A DNA stretch of 64,000 nucleotides. Source: Ectobius pallidus. Taxonomy: Eukaryota; Arthropoda; Insecta; Blattodea; Ectobiidae. The notes under the pieces were generated by a model. It made no database searches. It saw only the letters and a list, made by a program, of their open reading frames with translations, and was not told where the DNA came from. Location of the stretch: assembly GCA_964059195.1 (NCBI GenBank), contig CAXKWD010000005.1:39075825-39139824 (forward strand). Reading direction: 5' to 3'. This document shows positions 10,216 to 21,108 of this stretch, in pieces. The translations under genes were made by a program, and so were the position numbers. Every line of letters starts with the position of its first letter. Position 1 is the first letter of the stretch.

Positions 10216-12594
10216 GTCTCCCTCTTCGGTTAAACGTGAAATTTATCAATTTACAGTGACGCTGCAAATTATAATATGTTGATTTTTTTGCAGGGTTCTG
10301 TATATTCAATTGAAAATTCAGTTATAGGACTACATGTTAGGTCTAAGGACTATTTTTATTAATTTTATTTATTTGTTTAATACTTTAATACTTATTAGAT
10401 ACTTGTCCTGGATTCCTATCAGAGACCTCTATATGCAGTGTACAATGTGCAACTTACTAATTAATTACACAGATTATCTCAACCATTTATAACTTAATCT
10501 AAAGAATATAATTATACTCGTATACAGAAAGAGACAGAAAAAGTTTAACAATTGAGAAGAAAAACAAAACATCGATAACTTAATAATATACTAACTACAC
10601 TAACTACAGAACTTGTCGAATCCGGGGTTTTTGTGGATTTGCGACGATGAATGGGAGGTCACGCCTAAGCATATCACAATTTTCACAGATGCTGCACACT
10701 CCCGCGTCCTCCCTACCATTCCTTTCAAATACGTTACTAAGTTGAAGGAACATTCTTGGTAAATCAGATGAAAATTGAGAAATGTGTTAGGTAGTGTCCA
10801 CATAACAAACAAATGGGTAGAGCACTACATCCTTAGCATTACAATTTTCCTTCCTGGAACTGGAAACATCGTTAAATATACTTGCTTTTGTTCAAGGAAT
10901 TGATTAAGGGGTGAAGTTAATCGTTTTTATAACTTTATCTTATTTTTACCCATTACAATCCATTCATTTTTATTACGCTTAAAACACGCCAGCCATATTA
11001 TGGTTCTCAGCGAAGAATAAAGACTAACTACGAACCAGGATGACCAACTGTCCATTTTGCATTAAGGTAAGTAGTGGCAGGTAGATTCTATTTAAGTGGT
11101 AGTTAGGTTAGGTTAGGTTAGGTTTGTTAGCTTATGAACAGTTTTATTAGTTTTGTAGGGCATACCGAATTCACGCGTTTCGAAAATATGCCACATTATA
11201 TCCCGTGAGGTTTGTCATGTTGGTTAACCTGTATCTCAAGATAAGATGGCCGTCGTTTATATGTTATTATCATGAATTAGGCCTACGTACTTTAAGGTAA
11301 GAGAATTACATGATGTATTTTTATATATTACCAAATTTCGCACCTAATTATAATCCTTGCACGTAGGTACACATTCTTAACGCTGTTTTGTTTATTAAGA
11401 CTTAAAACAGTATGACGTGTAATCGTGCCGGTAGCGAAAGTACGATGTTACATCAAAATTTTGTTCTTCTATGTGAATTCGGCTTTCCCCTTGAGAAAAG
11501 CTAAGCTCTTGAAAATTCAGCTTTTCCTCTGTAGATCAAGTCTAATTCGGTGCTGTAGTCTGGATGAGGATGATCAATAAGTACAATATATTTACGTAAA
11601 GAATAATATAAGAATGCTGTAGTTTATTTCCAAATAACATATACAGTAGTTGTAGCCTGCTCGACGTTCAAGTTTATATGCCCCCGCAGTCACAAAAATT
11701 CAGAGTTTTTATACCAATTAGTACGTGACAAAAACAGCATATTTTCGGTGTGGGTAGAGAGACGGAGGAAGCTTAACTGTTATTTCAGCAAAGAATTTGC
11801 TTGTTTAATTATTATTACTGCCTTAAAATTAACATTAAGAAAAGAAAAGGAATTTGCTGAAAAGTGATGTGTTGTCTTAGAGTTCATTCTCCTTGCAAAA
11901 GATGCGGAAGTCATTTACATGCCGATCAATGCGTGCAATACTGGCACTCTTACATTGCGTCTAAATTTATATTCTATCACAAAATCTCTACGGGTAATTC
12001 TCTAAATAAAATTATTACAAAACTTTATCTATCTTATTCCTTTATATAATACCCTTACACGACAAGTAATGCTAAGGTGATTGGGCTGGTCCCCAAACAG
12101 ATTTAAAGGCAAACATACGAAATGTTGGTAAACCATTAGAGTTACGTCAAAAAGTGCTCGAAGAAAATTTTTTACTCTTGAGATTAGAATTTTAACTTTT
12201 TAAAGCATGAAGCGTATGGCTAGATTCGTTGAAAGAAATGAACATTACATCGTGAGACCACCGTGAAACAGAATAACAAAATAAAAATCCTTATTCATAT
12301 GGTGTTTTCAATAACTTCAAGGAACAATCATGCAAAAGATAATGGAAGATAATCGAACAACGCTTTTTGTCGTAACTGGGTTACAAACAGACGGCATTCC
12401 GAATTATCGAGTTAAAATAGGACCCCATTTCGCTCGGTCAATAAACAGCAATCGACGAATTATCCGTTTTTCCGTAATTAAGTACTGTAGTCTTAGTCCG
12501 TATTATTTCGTATAATCGAGATTCCAGTGTAATTATTACAGACCGGAATAAACTTCGTCATATAGGCCTATTTTTTCCTTTCGATTAGGCCAGC
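10216..12594. other. No recognised gene
   Basis: Open frames at 10600-10812 (minus), 11864-12049 (plus) and 12330-12515 (plus) resemble nothing I know and lack convincing splice context. The TTAGG block is listed separately. Confidence 0.45.
11103..11122 (+). repeat. Interstitial (TTAGG)4
   Basis: Four perfect tandem TTAGG units, the telomeric repeat of most insects. A block this short inside a chromosome may be a repair scar or chance slippage product. Confidence 0.85.
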
Positions 12595-12595
12595 T

Positions 12596-12893
12596 TAGGA
12601 CCATGTGAAACAGTTTTCTTCTTCTTGTCTTCCCAAAACCTCTTCATTATTTCGCGATGTTGCTGTTTCCGTTCTTCCGTCCATTTACTTCCCTTTTCTT
12701 CTTGGGTTTCTCTGGAAATTCGCCATCAAATATTGCTTTCCTAAACTTTTCTCTATTTGCAATATCCTCTTTTTGTGTTATTGAGTAATTTCAAACCTTT
12801 AACTTCCTTGAAAAATGCTGGTGATCAAAAATTTGTTTGGTAAGTCTGTCTGTCTCCATTCTGAAGATGTGACCATAGAATCTCAATCTTCTT
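12596..12893 (-). pseudogene. LINE H: C-terminal end of a non-LTR reverse transcriptase protein
   Basis: The minus strand can be read in pieces as RLRFYGHIFRMETDRLTKQI, then a K/R-rich tail with REKFRKAIFDGEFPEKPKKK and a W-containing end. This is the conserved C-terminal region found after the RT domain in many insect LINE proteins (LRFYGH-RM signature). Stops and shifts interrupt it. The upstream RT domain is absent, so this is a short 3' relic. The exact clade cannot be set. Confidence 0.6.
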
Positions 12894-13071
12894 TTTATGA
12901 AAATAAGGCCTATTTTTTCTGTTCATATGCCTATTATTACAAAATGATGTTACAAAACTATGGCGTTACAACAACATTGAGACTAATTTTACAACACTAC
13001 AACACTCATATTATTAGATATTTATTGTAATACTAAAAATGTTTAAATTAATACTACAACTAAAAAAAAGA

Positions 13072-13356
13072 TAAAAGACACAAGAAGTACATACAATATG
13101 AAAATTACACAATGAAGGGAACAAATGAAAAACATAAATAATAGGCCTATAATAGTTTTGGAGGAAAACATTTATATATAATTATACATATATATTTTCC
13201 TATATACATATTTGTATATATTTTTCATATTTATGTAGACCTATATACAAATATGTTTTCCTCCAAAACTATTATAGGCATATTATTTATGTTTTTTTTT
13301 TGTTCCTTTCATTGTGTAATTTTCACATTGTATGTGTATCTTGTTTCTTTTGTCTG
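13072..13356. repeat. Long hairpin: ~105-bp inverted repeat
   Basis: Arms 13072-13174 and 13251-13356 are near-perfect inverted copies; for example TAGTTTTGGAGGAAAACAT at 13153-13171 and its complement near 13253. The 75-bp centre is very A+T-rich with its own TATACATATTTGTATATA palindrome. It abuts the 3' end of LINE D. It may be a foldback element or an inverted duplication of the LINE 3' UTR. Confidence 0.85.
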
Positions 13357-13379
13357 TTATATGTAAAAAAGAAAGATTT

Positions 13380-14312
13380 ACACAAAGAAAATAACATGGA
13401 GCATATTTTAATAATTACAATTTTAAAGTTTTCAAATTTTGATCACAGATACTTTTAAAATGCTTATTGTTTTCATTAAATGTATCTATATTGTCCATTT
13501 TGTGCAATTGATTGTATAGGCGGAGCACATTATAAAGAGGAGAATTATTATGAGAGTCAGTGTTTGCTTTTGGAATGAAAAAAAATTATGCAATTTATAA
13601 GATCTATAGCGTGGAACATAATAAGATATTTCTTTGAGAATATTAATATATTTTATTTCGTTATTAAGTAATTTGTATGAAAACAACAATACATGGCAAT
13701 TTCATCTGTGTGATAATTCAGGGATATTGAAATACTGTAACATAGTTGAATATGATTCAAATTTAGGGGGTAATAGTTAAACTGTTTGCAATACGTATAT
13801 TTTATAAATTTATTTTGAATGCACTCTGTTAATTTACTGCATTTAATGGTAGCGGAATTCCAAATTAATGGGCAATATTCTAATTTTGGTCTGACAATGG
13901 TTCTATATAGTGTAAATATGTATTTATACTACAATATTTAGAGTTCCTGATAATAAATGTAAGATTTTTAAGAGTTTTACAAATAATATTACTAACGTGA
14001 TTCGAGAAATTTAAATCACTGTTAAATAATATACCTAAATAAATCATTGTGAAATTTTTGTTCAACTGAATACCATTTATACAATATTGCCATTTCATTC
14101 ACTTAATTTATTTAAATCATTCTGCAGTTCTGTACGATCATTAGGACTCAAAATTATTTTAAATAATTTTATATCATCAGCAAATTCAGCAATATTTGAA
14201 AAAAAAACCTGATCAAAGATGTCATTAATAAATAGGAGAAAAAAAAGGACCGAGATTTGATCCCTGAGGAACATCATAAATTACATTTTTATTTTTGATA
14301 AGTGACATTTAT
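13380..14312 (-). pseudogene. LINE D, 3' segment (RT palm to C-terminus)
   Basis: Minus-strand frames show DVPQGSNLGP near 14260 (a frame shift separates the following FFFLLFIND), the catalytic-loop equivalent AEFADDIKLF near 14185, and then YLGILFNSDLNFSNHV near 14030. These are the conserved order of palm and thumb motifs in non-LTR reverse transcriptases; the catalytic box is ADD where YADD/FADD is usual. A degraded tail runs to about 13380. The upstream portion of the same element is found at 17157-17312, on the far side of LINE C. Confidence 0.75.
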
Positions 14313-15194
14313 ATGATACAACATTGGAGGTGTGAGTATTTTTATCAAAAGAAACTTAGATTTTAGTAATATAGACACCAGTTCCTTCTGCAACCAACAG
14401 GATTTCGAATGTTGCTCAGCAAGAGTGGAAACTGACAATGACACGTTTGTAATAATAGCAATCTACAGAGCACCATCAGGTAATTACAACTATTTTAACA
14501 ATCAGTTAGAAAAAGTTCTTAATTCATTATATTGTAATGGTGTAAATATGACACTGTACGGCGATTTTAATGTAGACATGTCAACTGATAGTGAAAATAA
14601 GGCAAGACTTCTGTCCTTAGTAGGTAGTTATAATCTAGACTTCATAGTGAACTTCCCAACTAGAATTCAAAACAACTCTCAAACAACAATAGATATAATA
14701 TATTCTTAAGTAAAGGAAAAAACTTGAAGTTTGAAGTAATTCCAATAATAAATGGGTTATCAGACCATGATGCTCAGATGGTAATGTTAAACAATACTGA
14801 AGCATATCCGACTAGCAAACATACCCGTAGTAATATTATCAGAGTAATGAATGATGTTTCGATTTTAAGTTTCAAACAAGATCTTGCAAATGAAAATTGG
14901 GAAACTATATTTACCTATAACACCGTTGATAGTAAATTAAATGAATTTCTAAATATTGTATTGCGACACTTTGAGGCCAACTTTCCAAAAAAGACAACTG
15001 CTAAAATACCTAATTTAAAGAATAGTGCATGGCTAACCCCTGGTATTAAAATATCATGTGCCAAAAAAAAAGAGAGCTCTATTTACAATACAGAACCAGT
15101 AACAATCAAACTCAGGAAGTGTATTATAAAATGTATTGTAATGTGCTTAAAAAGGTTATTAAAGAAGCAAAGAGCAGGTATTTTTCAAAAATAA
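14313..15194 (+). pseudogene. LINE C endonuclease (APE type)
   Basis: The frame opens with a GGVSIFIKR segment; TLYGDFNVDM (near 14551) is the conserved GDFN box and GLSDHDAQ (near 14754) the SDH box of APE-type endonucleases, which nick the target strand to prime reverse transcription. A stop with a shift at ~14709 splits the frame between these two boxes. The N-terminal catalytic residues are missing because of 5' truncation. It is followed by a lysine-rich linker in overlapping frames to 15481, ending in a stop just before the RT part. Confidence 0.8.
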
Positions 15195-15486
15195 TTAATA
15201 AATCAAACAACAAAGTTAAGACTATATGGAATATAATAAAAAATGAAATAGGGAAAGCAAAGGAAAAAAGTGATTGTACGTCATTAATATATAAAAATAA
15301 GAAACTAGACAATCTATCAGATATTACAAATGCATTTATTAACCACTTCATAAATATTGCAGAGAATTGTGGTCCCACTAACAATACCAATGTTAAGCCA
15401 ATAGACCTACTGACAAAATCTACAATTTGTAACCATAAATTTGAAATCACACTGACTTCCTCTATAGAAATTGAAAATTAATAAAG

Positions 15487-16734
15487 TTGCTTAAAAGTAA
15501 AAGCTCATCTGGATGGGATGACATAAGTAATAAGCCATTAAAAAGCTGCTGTTCTGAACTTAGTAAACCCCTTAGCCATATATTTAACTGTTCATTAGAA
15601 AATGGAATATTTCCTGAAATAATGAAACATGCAATTGTCAAGCCCCTGTTTAAAAAAGGAGACACAAATTTACCATCAAATTACAGGCCTATATCGCTCT
15701 TAACTTCATTTTCAAAAGTATTCGAAAAAGTTGTATATAACTAAGTTACATAGTTTACTATCTTAATTTGAATAATATTCTTACACCATCACAATTTGGT
15801 TTTAGAAGTGGCATGTGTACTGAAAATGCTACATTTAAACTCACCACAGAAATACTGGAAGCGCTAGATAAAAAGAAATGTACTTTGGGAATCTTCTGTG
15901 ACTTAGCTAAAGCATTTAACTGAATAAATCACGAACTATTAATTGAAAAATTGGAACATTATGGAATGGATAATTTAACACTGAATTGGTTCAAATCATA
16001 CCTGTCTGATAGAACTCAAAATGTTGTAATAAATGGAAACAAATCTAATCTAGGAGTAGTTAGAAGTGGAGTACCACAGGGATCAATACTAGGACCTTTG
16101 CTATTTTTAATTTTCATACTTGCCACATAACTTAAGTGATGAAACAAAGGTATTGCTTTTTGCGGATGACACAAGTGTATTTGTAACAGGAAAATCCCAG
16201 GAACAACTGGCAAGAGTAGCTACAAAGGCGTTTCACGAATTAAATATATGGTTCCAAGCTAATAAAATGACGCTTAATATTGAAAAGACCCACTTTATTC
16301 AATTCAGAACAAAACAAAGATGTACCCAAAACCTTGTAATTAATTACCAAACACAAAGCATAGAAGACATTAGTAATATCAAATTTTTAGGATTACAAAT
16401 TGATCAACATCTCGACTGGAAGACACTTACTGAAATGATAATTCCAAAACTAAGTTCAGCATGCTTTACCTTAAGAGTCCTGAATCATGTATTAAAACAG
16501 GATGCCTTACGCATTGTGTATTTTGCAAATTTCCACTCGGTAATGAAGTATGGAATCATATTCTGGGATAACTCGACCCATAGGGAAAAAATATTTAAGT
16601 TACAAAAGCAAGCAATTAGAATAATGTGTGGAAAGAAAAAGAGAGAATCATGTAAACCGCTCTTTGAAAAATTAAAAGTCCTCAATCTCATAGGGGAGTA
16701 TATATACCTTACTCTGTTATGTGTTATATGGTGA
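15487..16734 (+). pseudogene. LINE C reverse transcriptase
   Basis: RT motifs in order: SSSGWDDISNKPLK (~15500), FKKGDTNLPSNYRPISLL (~15648), FGFRSG (~15796), FCDLAKAF (~15893), VPQGSILGPLLF (~16070), LFADDTSVF (~16156) and WFQANKMTLN (~16250), then KFLGLQID and LQKQAIRIMCG in the C-terminal region. The catalytic FADD box is intact. Lesions include a frame break near 15744, a TGA replacing the codon after KAFN (~15920) and another frame change near 16120. Such RTs copy LINE RNA at the nicked target. Relationship by motif style is Jockey/CR1-like; the clade is an inference. Confidence 0.85.
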
Positions 16735-17156
16735 ATAATATTGAGATATTCCAAACTAATAGCAGTGTTCATGAACATAGGCCTACTACTAGAAACAGGA
16801 ATGATTTGCATAGACCAGTTAATGCATTGAAACTTTTCAGAATGGCGCTTATTACTCTGCAATACAGATATACAATAAGCTTCCAAACAACATTAAATTA
16901 TTATGTATTCAAAAAAAAAAAAAAAATCTTTCAAAGGATCTCTCAAGAAATTTTTAATGACTCACACCTTCTACAATATGGATGAGTATTTCCAGTTTGA
17001 ATAACTTTAATATTATATATTAAACTTAATTAACTTAAATATTATATATTATTATTTATTGCTTGCTTGTGTATTGTAATCTGACGTGTTCTATACCCTT
17101 GAGTCCCACTCAACACAGGATCTACAGAACGAGATAACTACATCTACATCTACATC

Positions 17157-17312
17157 TGTTACTTAAATGTGAAACAGTAAGTGTTAGCAAGGTGAAGCAA
17201 AATTATTAACCATTAGGTTGTTAATTAAAATATAATGCTCTACTTTATCGAACGCTTTTTGAAAGTCAGTACATATCACATCGACGTCTTTTTTAATCCC
17301 GATGAAACATAG
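17157..17312 (-). pseudogene. LINE D, 5' segment (RT fingers/palm)
   Basis: The minus strand reads DVDVICTDFQKAFDKVEH, the first catalytic aspartate box of non-LTR RTs, then a degraded stretch that ends in SHLSNR at the junction with LINE C. On the other side of LINE C, LINE D continues with the IKNKNVIYDVPQG segment. Only a few residues seem missing at the join. Upstream sequence of this element is absent beyond 17312. Confidence 0.75.
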
Positions 17313-17334
17313 TGCGCAAAAAAAGATTTTTTAG

Positions 17335-17400
17335 ATTTCCCTGAGTTCGGTCCCGGCTCAGGTCGATGGAATTCAAGTATACATAAATGTAACAATCCAC
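17335..17400 (+). mobile_element. SINE fragment
   Basis: A B-box-like GAGTTCGGTCCCG followed by GGTCGATGG, the same junction seen in SINE B and SINE F. The A-box half is lost. Confidence 0.4.
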
Positions 17401-17640
17401 AATTTGTAGCTAAACAAGAATGTAAAATAATGTCTTGGACTCACATTCGGGAGGTCCCGGGTATAAATAGCATGACCGCCCAATTTGACACTGTTTTTTT
17501 TTATGGTTTCCCCAGTCGTAAAGGCATATTAGAGCATGGGCTACTGAATACCCCCCATCCCCCCCCGTGGGATTTTCCGGCTCATATATTTTTTTGTTGG
17601 TATTGACATGTAGTTTCATATTTTAGTTGTTTGCCCCTTA

Positions 17641-19060
17641 TCAATTACAGCATTTACCCGGAAACCCCGGAAAACTACGGAAATCCGGAGAAAACTAGTT
17701 TGTTTTAATTTCTCTTTGTTCTTTGCTCCTAATATGCCCAGGGAATTTCTGAATCACATATTTATTGTTGGTATTGCCATCTAGATTAAGTTTTTAGCTG
17801 TTTGCCCCTTATCAATTACAGCATATCCCCCGAAAACAACGGAAATCCGGAGAAATGACTTTGTTTTAATTTGTCTTTGTTCTTTGCTTCTAATATGCCC
17901 CGGGAATTTTTGACTCACATATTTTTTGTTGGTATTGTTATCTAATTTAAGGTTTCAGTTGTTTGCCTCTGACCAATTACAACATATCCCCGGAAAACCC
18001 GGAATACCACGTATATACGGAGAAAATGACAATGTTTTATTTTTTCAATCTTTGTTTTTCCTTCTAATATTCAAAGGGAATTTCTGACTCATATGTTTTT
18101 TTTGTTGCTATTGCCATCTAGATTAAGGTCTCAGTTGTTTGCCCATTATCAATTACAGTATATCCCCGGAAAACTCCGAAAACCACGAAAACCCGGAGAA
18201 AATGACTTTGTTTAAATTTTTTTAAATCTTAGTTCTTTGCCCTAGTATTCAAAGGGCATTGGTGACTCATATGGTTTTGTGTTGGTATTGCCATCTAAAT
18301 TAAGGTTTCAGTTACAGCATTTCCCCAGAAAACTCGGAAAACCACGGAAATCCGGAGAAAATTTCTTTGTTTAATTTTTTTAATCTAAGTTTTTCCCTCC
18401 TAGTATTCAAAGGGAATTGGTGACTTATATGTTTTTGTATTGGTATTCCCATCTAGATTAAGGTTTCAGTTGTTTGCCCCCTATCAATTACAGCATTTCC
18501 CCAGAAAACTCGGAAAACCACGGAAATCCGGAGAAAATTACTTTGTTCAATTTTTTAAATCTTAGTTTTTTCCTCCTAGTATTCAAAGGCAATTGGTGAC
18601 TTAAATGTTTTTGTATTGGTATTTCCATCTAGATTAAGGTTTCAGTTGTTTTTCCCCCTATCAATTACAGCATTTCCCCAGAAAACTCGGAAAACCACGG
18701 AAATCCGGAGAAAATTACTTTGTTTTTATTTTTTTAATCTTAGTTATTTGCTCTTAGTATTCAAAGGGAATTGGTGACTTATATGTTTTTGTATTGGTAT
18801 TGCCATCTAAATTAAGGTATCAGTTGTTTTCCCCTTATCAATTACAGTATATCCCCGAAAAACTCCGAAAACCACGAAAATCTGCAGAAAATGAGTTCGT
18901 TTTAATTTATTAAAAATCTTTGTTCCTTGATCCTAATATTACCGGGAATTTCTGACTTACATATTTTTTGTCGGCATTGTCATCTAGATTAAGGTTTCAG
19001 TTTTTGCCGTTATCAATTGCAGGATATCCCCATAAAACCCGGAAAACCACGGAAATCCAC
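17641..19060 (+). repeat. Satellite array, 9 units of ~176 bp (plus)
   Basis: The landmark TCAATTACAG recurs, with variation, at about 17641, 17812, 17972, 18149, 18309, 18484, 18661, 18838 and 19013, spacing mostly 171-177 bp (160 where deleted). Each unit carries CCCCGGAAAAC, CACGGAAATCCGGAGAAAA, an A/T-rich stretch, ATTCAAAGGGAAT and CCATCTAGATTAAGG. Units near 18300-18780 are most alike, suggesting local homogenisation. Confidence 0.9.
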
Positions 19061-19515
19061 AGAATTTCTAGAACTCGGAATTTGTGATCTACAGTCACTG
19101 AAACCGTTATTGCGAAGTAATTCTGCTTCAGGTGTGTCTTTTGAAGGTTCAAAAGGGTGAGTATGTGGACTACGAGATATCTGCCATAATTGTGATGGTC
19201 ACATGCAAAGAAAAGGGAATATGCCTACATATCTTCTAAACATGCCAAGTGTAAGTCAAAGTTGTTTTCTTTAGTTGCTCGCTGAAATCTCAAAATCAAA
19301 GACACTTTGTCCATATTACCAATCCAAAATTGTGCTGTTTTACCCAATATCCCTTCTATAACTTCAGTGAAGAAAGTTTCATAGTGACTGTGGAAGGTTT
19401 GGCAAGATAAATTATCATTCACAGCTGTCACATTAGAATATGAAGGGTGTGCTGCCAGGTTTTCAATCGCTTTCATCACTTCAGCATCAGGATTTTTTCC
19501 ATTATTCTTTGTCAT
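19061..19515 (-). pseudogene. Relic ORF of an unnamed transposon-associated family
   Basis: A minus-strand frame of 96 residues (19515 to 19225) has FWIGNMDKV, then a LxFxRATxExNxxLHLA pattern near residues 72-90. Past a stop or shift, the strand continues with FFACDHHNYGRYLVVHIL (about 19190-19140) and NYFAITVSV. From memory this pattern (FW...DMV, RATREGN, LHLA, FFAYD..NYARY) belongs to a large family of invertebrate ORFs with no firm function. Its start lies exactly at the edge of a satellite unit, where TTACAG resembles a 3' splice site. No catalytic residues are identifiable. It is most likely the last piece of the protein of the surrounding element. Confidence 0.5.
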
Positions 19516-20060
19516 GCTGTAATTGGTAAGGGGAAAACAACTGATACCTTAATCTAGATGGCAATACCAACACAAAAACATATGATTTACCAATTCCCTT
19601 TGAATACTAGTAGCAAAGGACAAAGATTTTCAAAAATTCAAACGAAGTCAATTTTTCCGGATTTCCTTGGTTTTCGGAGTTTTCCGGGGATATGCTGTAA
19701 TTGATAAGGGGCAAACAACTGAAATTTTAATCTAGATGGTAATGGCAACAAAAAAACATATGAGTCAGAAATTCCCTTTGAATATTAGGAGCAAAGAACA
19801 AAGATTTAAAAACTAAAACATAGTAATTTTCTCCGTATATACGTGGTTTTCCGGGTTTTCCGGGGATATGTTGTAATTTGTAAGGGGCAAACAACTGAAA
19901 CCTTAAACTAGATGGCAATACGAACAAAACTATGTGAGTCAGAAATTCCCTGGGAATGTTAGGGGCAAAGAACAATAAAAAATTAAAACAAACCCATTTT
20001 CTCCGGATTTCCGTGGTTTTCCGGGGTTTCCGGGTAAATGCTGTAATTGATAAGGGGCAA
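19513..20060 (-). repeat. Satellite array, 4 units of ~176 bp (minus)
   Basis: The complement of the same landmark recurs at about 19513, 19691, 19869 and 20041 (spacing 170-178 bp). Monomers are of the same family as 17641-19060 but in the opposite direction, so the two arrays can pair. Confidence 0.9.
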
Positions 20061-20169
20061 ACAACTAAAATCTTAAACTAGACGACAATACCAACAAAAA
20101 AATATGTGTGCCAGATAATCCCACGGGGGGGGGGAGGGTTTGCTATTGGTAGCCCATGGTCTATATGCC

Positions 20170-20937
20170 GAATTGCATGTTTACTAACCATGACTCATCC
20201 TCGCTATTTCATCATGTATACATTTTTTGAAGTTAATATCAGTTGAAATTTTACTGTCGCTAAAAAACACACAAACAATAAAAAATAGTTGAGCATCAAT
20301 AGTAGCATGGCCGAAGAATATGCACACAGAACCTACTCTCCTATGGCCTCGATTCTCAAAGGAGTAGGCTATTAAAAAAGAATGTAAAAGTTCTAACGCG
20401 GGACAAAATTGCGAAAACCGGGCAAAGGTTACAGCTCTAAGAAGTAGTACACACCGTCGTTAAATAACCATAACAAGCATAAATAAAACCAATCAGTTAC
20501 ATTTCTGATAGGTTTTGCCGTTAGCTTACCATGCTAAAAGGTGAAAATCGTTCCACGATTCTTGCCCAGTATAAATTTCCTCTATAGAACATGATGCAAA
20601 TCTTACCGAATATTTGGTAGGCCTAGGCCTAACTTGTGTTTATATAATCACTACTGCGTAAATTTATACATATATAAAATTCATTTCTAAAATGTTTATT
20701 TCACTCTTGCAAGGCATATTATAAATTGAAATATTTATTATTAGTTCTATTGTCTGAAAATGGAAACTGCACTCTGTAGGCGTAACGCAGGGCTGCTTGA
20801 TACATGAACCACGCGGTAGGCCTAATTAATAATATTGAAATATTCTTTACTAGAAACGCATTGAGTAGACTTAGGCTACTTCGAGAAAGAGGCAGACACA
20901 TTCTTTACATATTTTAATTAACACACAATGTTTTCTT
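20170..20937. other. No recognised feature
   Basis: Unassigned A+T-rich sequence with TAGGCCTA palindromes near 20620 and 20818. Confidence 0.4.
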
Positions 20938-21108
20938 CAATACAATATTTTAACTCTCTGGCGTTACATCCCCGAAGGGACAAGGCCTACCACCAGACCG
21001 CTGCGTCATCTACCTATAGGCAGATGGCAGGATTGGGGGGCATGTGGTCAGCATGCCGACACCCACGGCCGTTAATGGTGGTTTCCATGACAGGACAATA
21101 CAATATTT
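20938..21108 (-). mobile_element. SINE D, minus copy, 5'-truncated
   Basis: The minus strand matches the 3' half of the SINE at 23955-24250, for example AACGGCCGTGGGTGTCGG and CAGCGGTC. The flanks are a perfect 13-bp duplication CAATACAATATTT (20938-20950 and 21096-21108). The tRNA-like head is missing, consistent with incomplete reverse transcription. Confidence 0.85.

Larger units (their letters stand above)
14313..17160 (+). mobile_element. LINE C, Jockey/CR1-type, 5'-truncated
   Basis: An almost complete 3' part of a non-LTR retrotransposon: endonuclease (14313-15194), RT (15487-16734), C-terminal region (to ~16985), an A+T-rich 3' UTR and a tail of ACATCT repeats at 17138-17157. It interrupts LINE D, whose reading resumes on each side. 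I could not find a clear target duplication. The start lies inside the endonuclease domain, a usual outcome of incomplete reverse transcription. No RNase H domain is visible. Confidence 0.85.
17523..20169. mobile_element. TIR element made of opposed ~176-bp satellite arrays
   Basis: The outer ends are inverted: GGCATATTAGAGCATGGG at 17523 and the complement of GGCATATAGACCATGGG at 20169, continuing through a poly-C stretch and CCCGTGGGATT. Inside, a ~176-bp monomer is repeated nine times in plus orientation (17641-19060) and four times in minus orientation (19513-20060). About 450 bp of non-satellite DNA with an ORF relic lies between. No target duplication is evident at the proposed ends, so the boundaries could extend slightly. 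The superfamily is unknown. Confidence 0.7.

Noticed and set aside
16906..16925. A-run interpreted as a LINE poly(A) end
   Set aside because: LINE C coding similarity and its 3' UTR continue beyond it to the ACATCT tail at 17138-17157.
17641..19060. Regularly spaced repeats suggesting a CRISPR-like array
   Set aside because: Whole ~176-bp monomers are repeated; there are no short repeats with unique spacers, and the genome is animal.
19727..19975. 82-residue minus frame in the satellite
   Set aside because: It spans 1.4 monomers and is not kept open in other monomers, so coding is unlikely.
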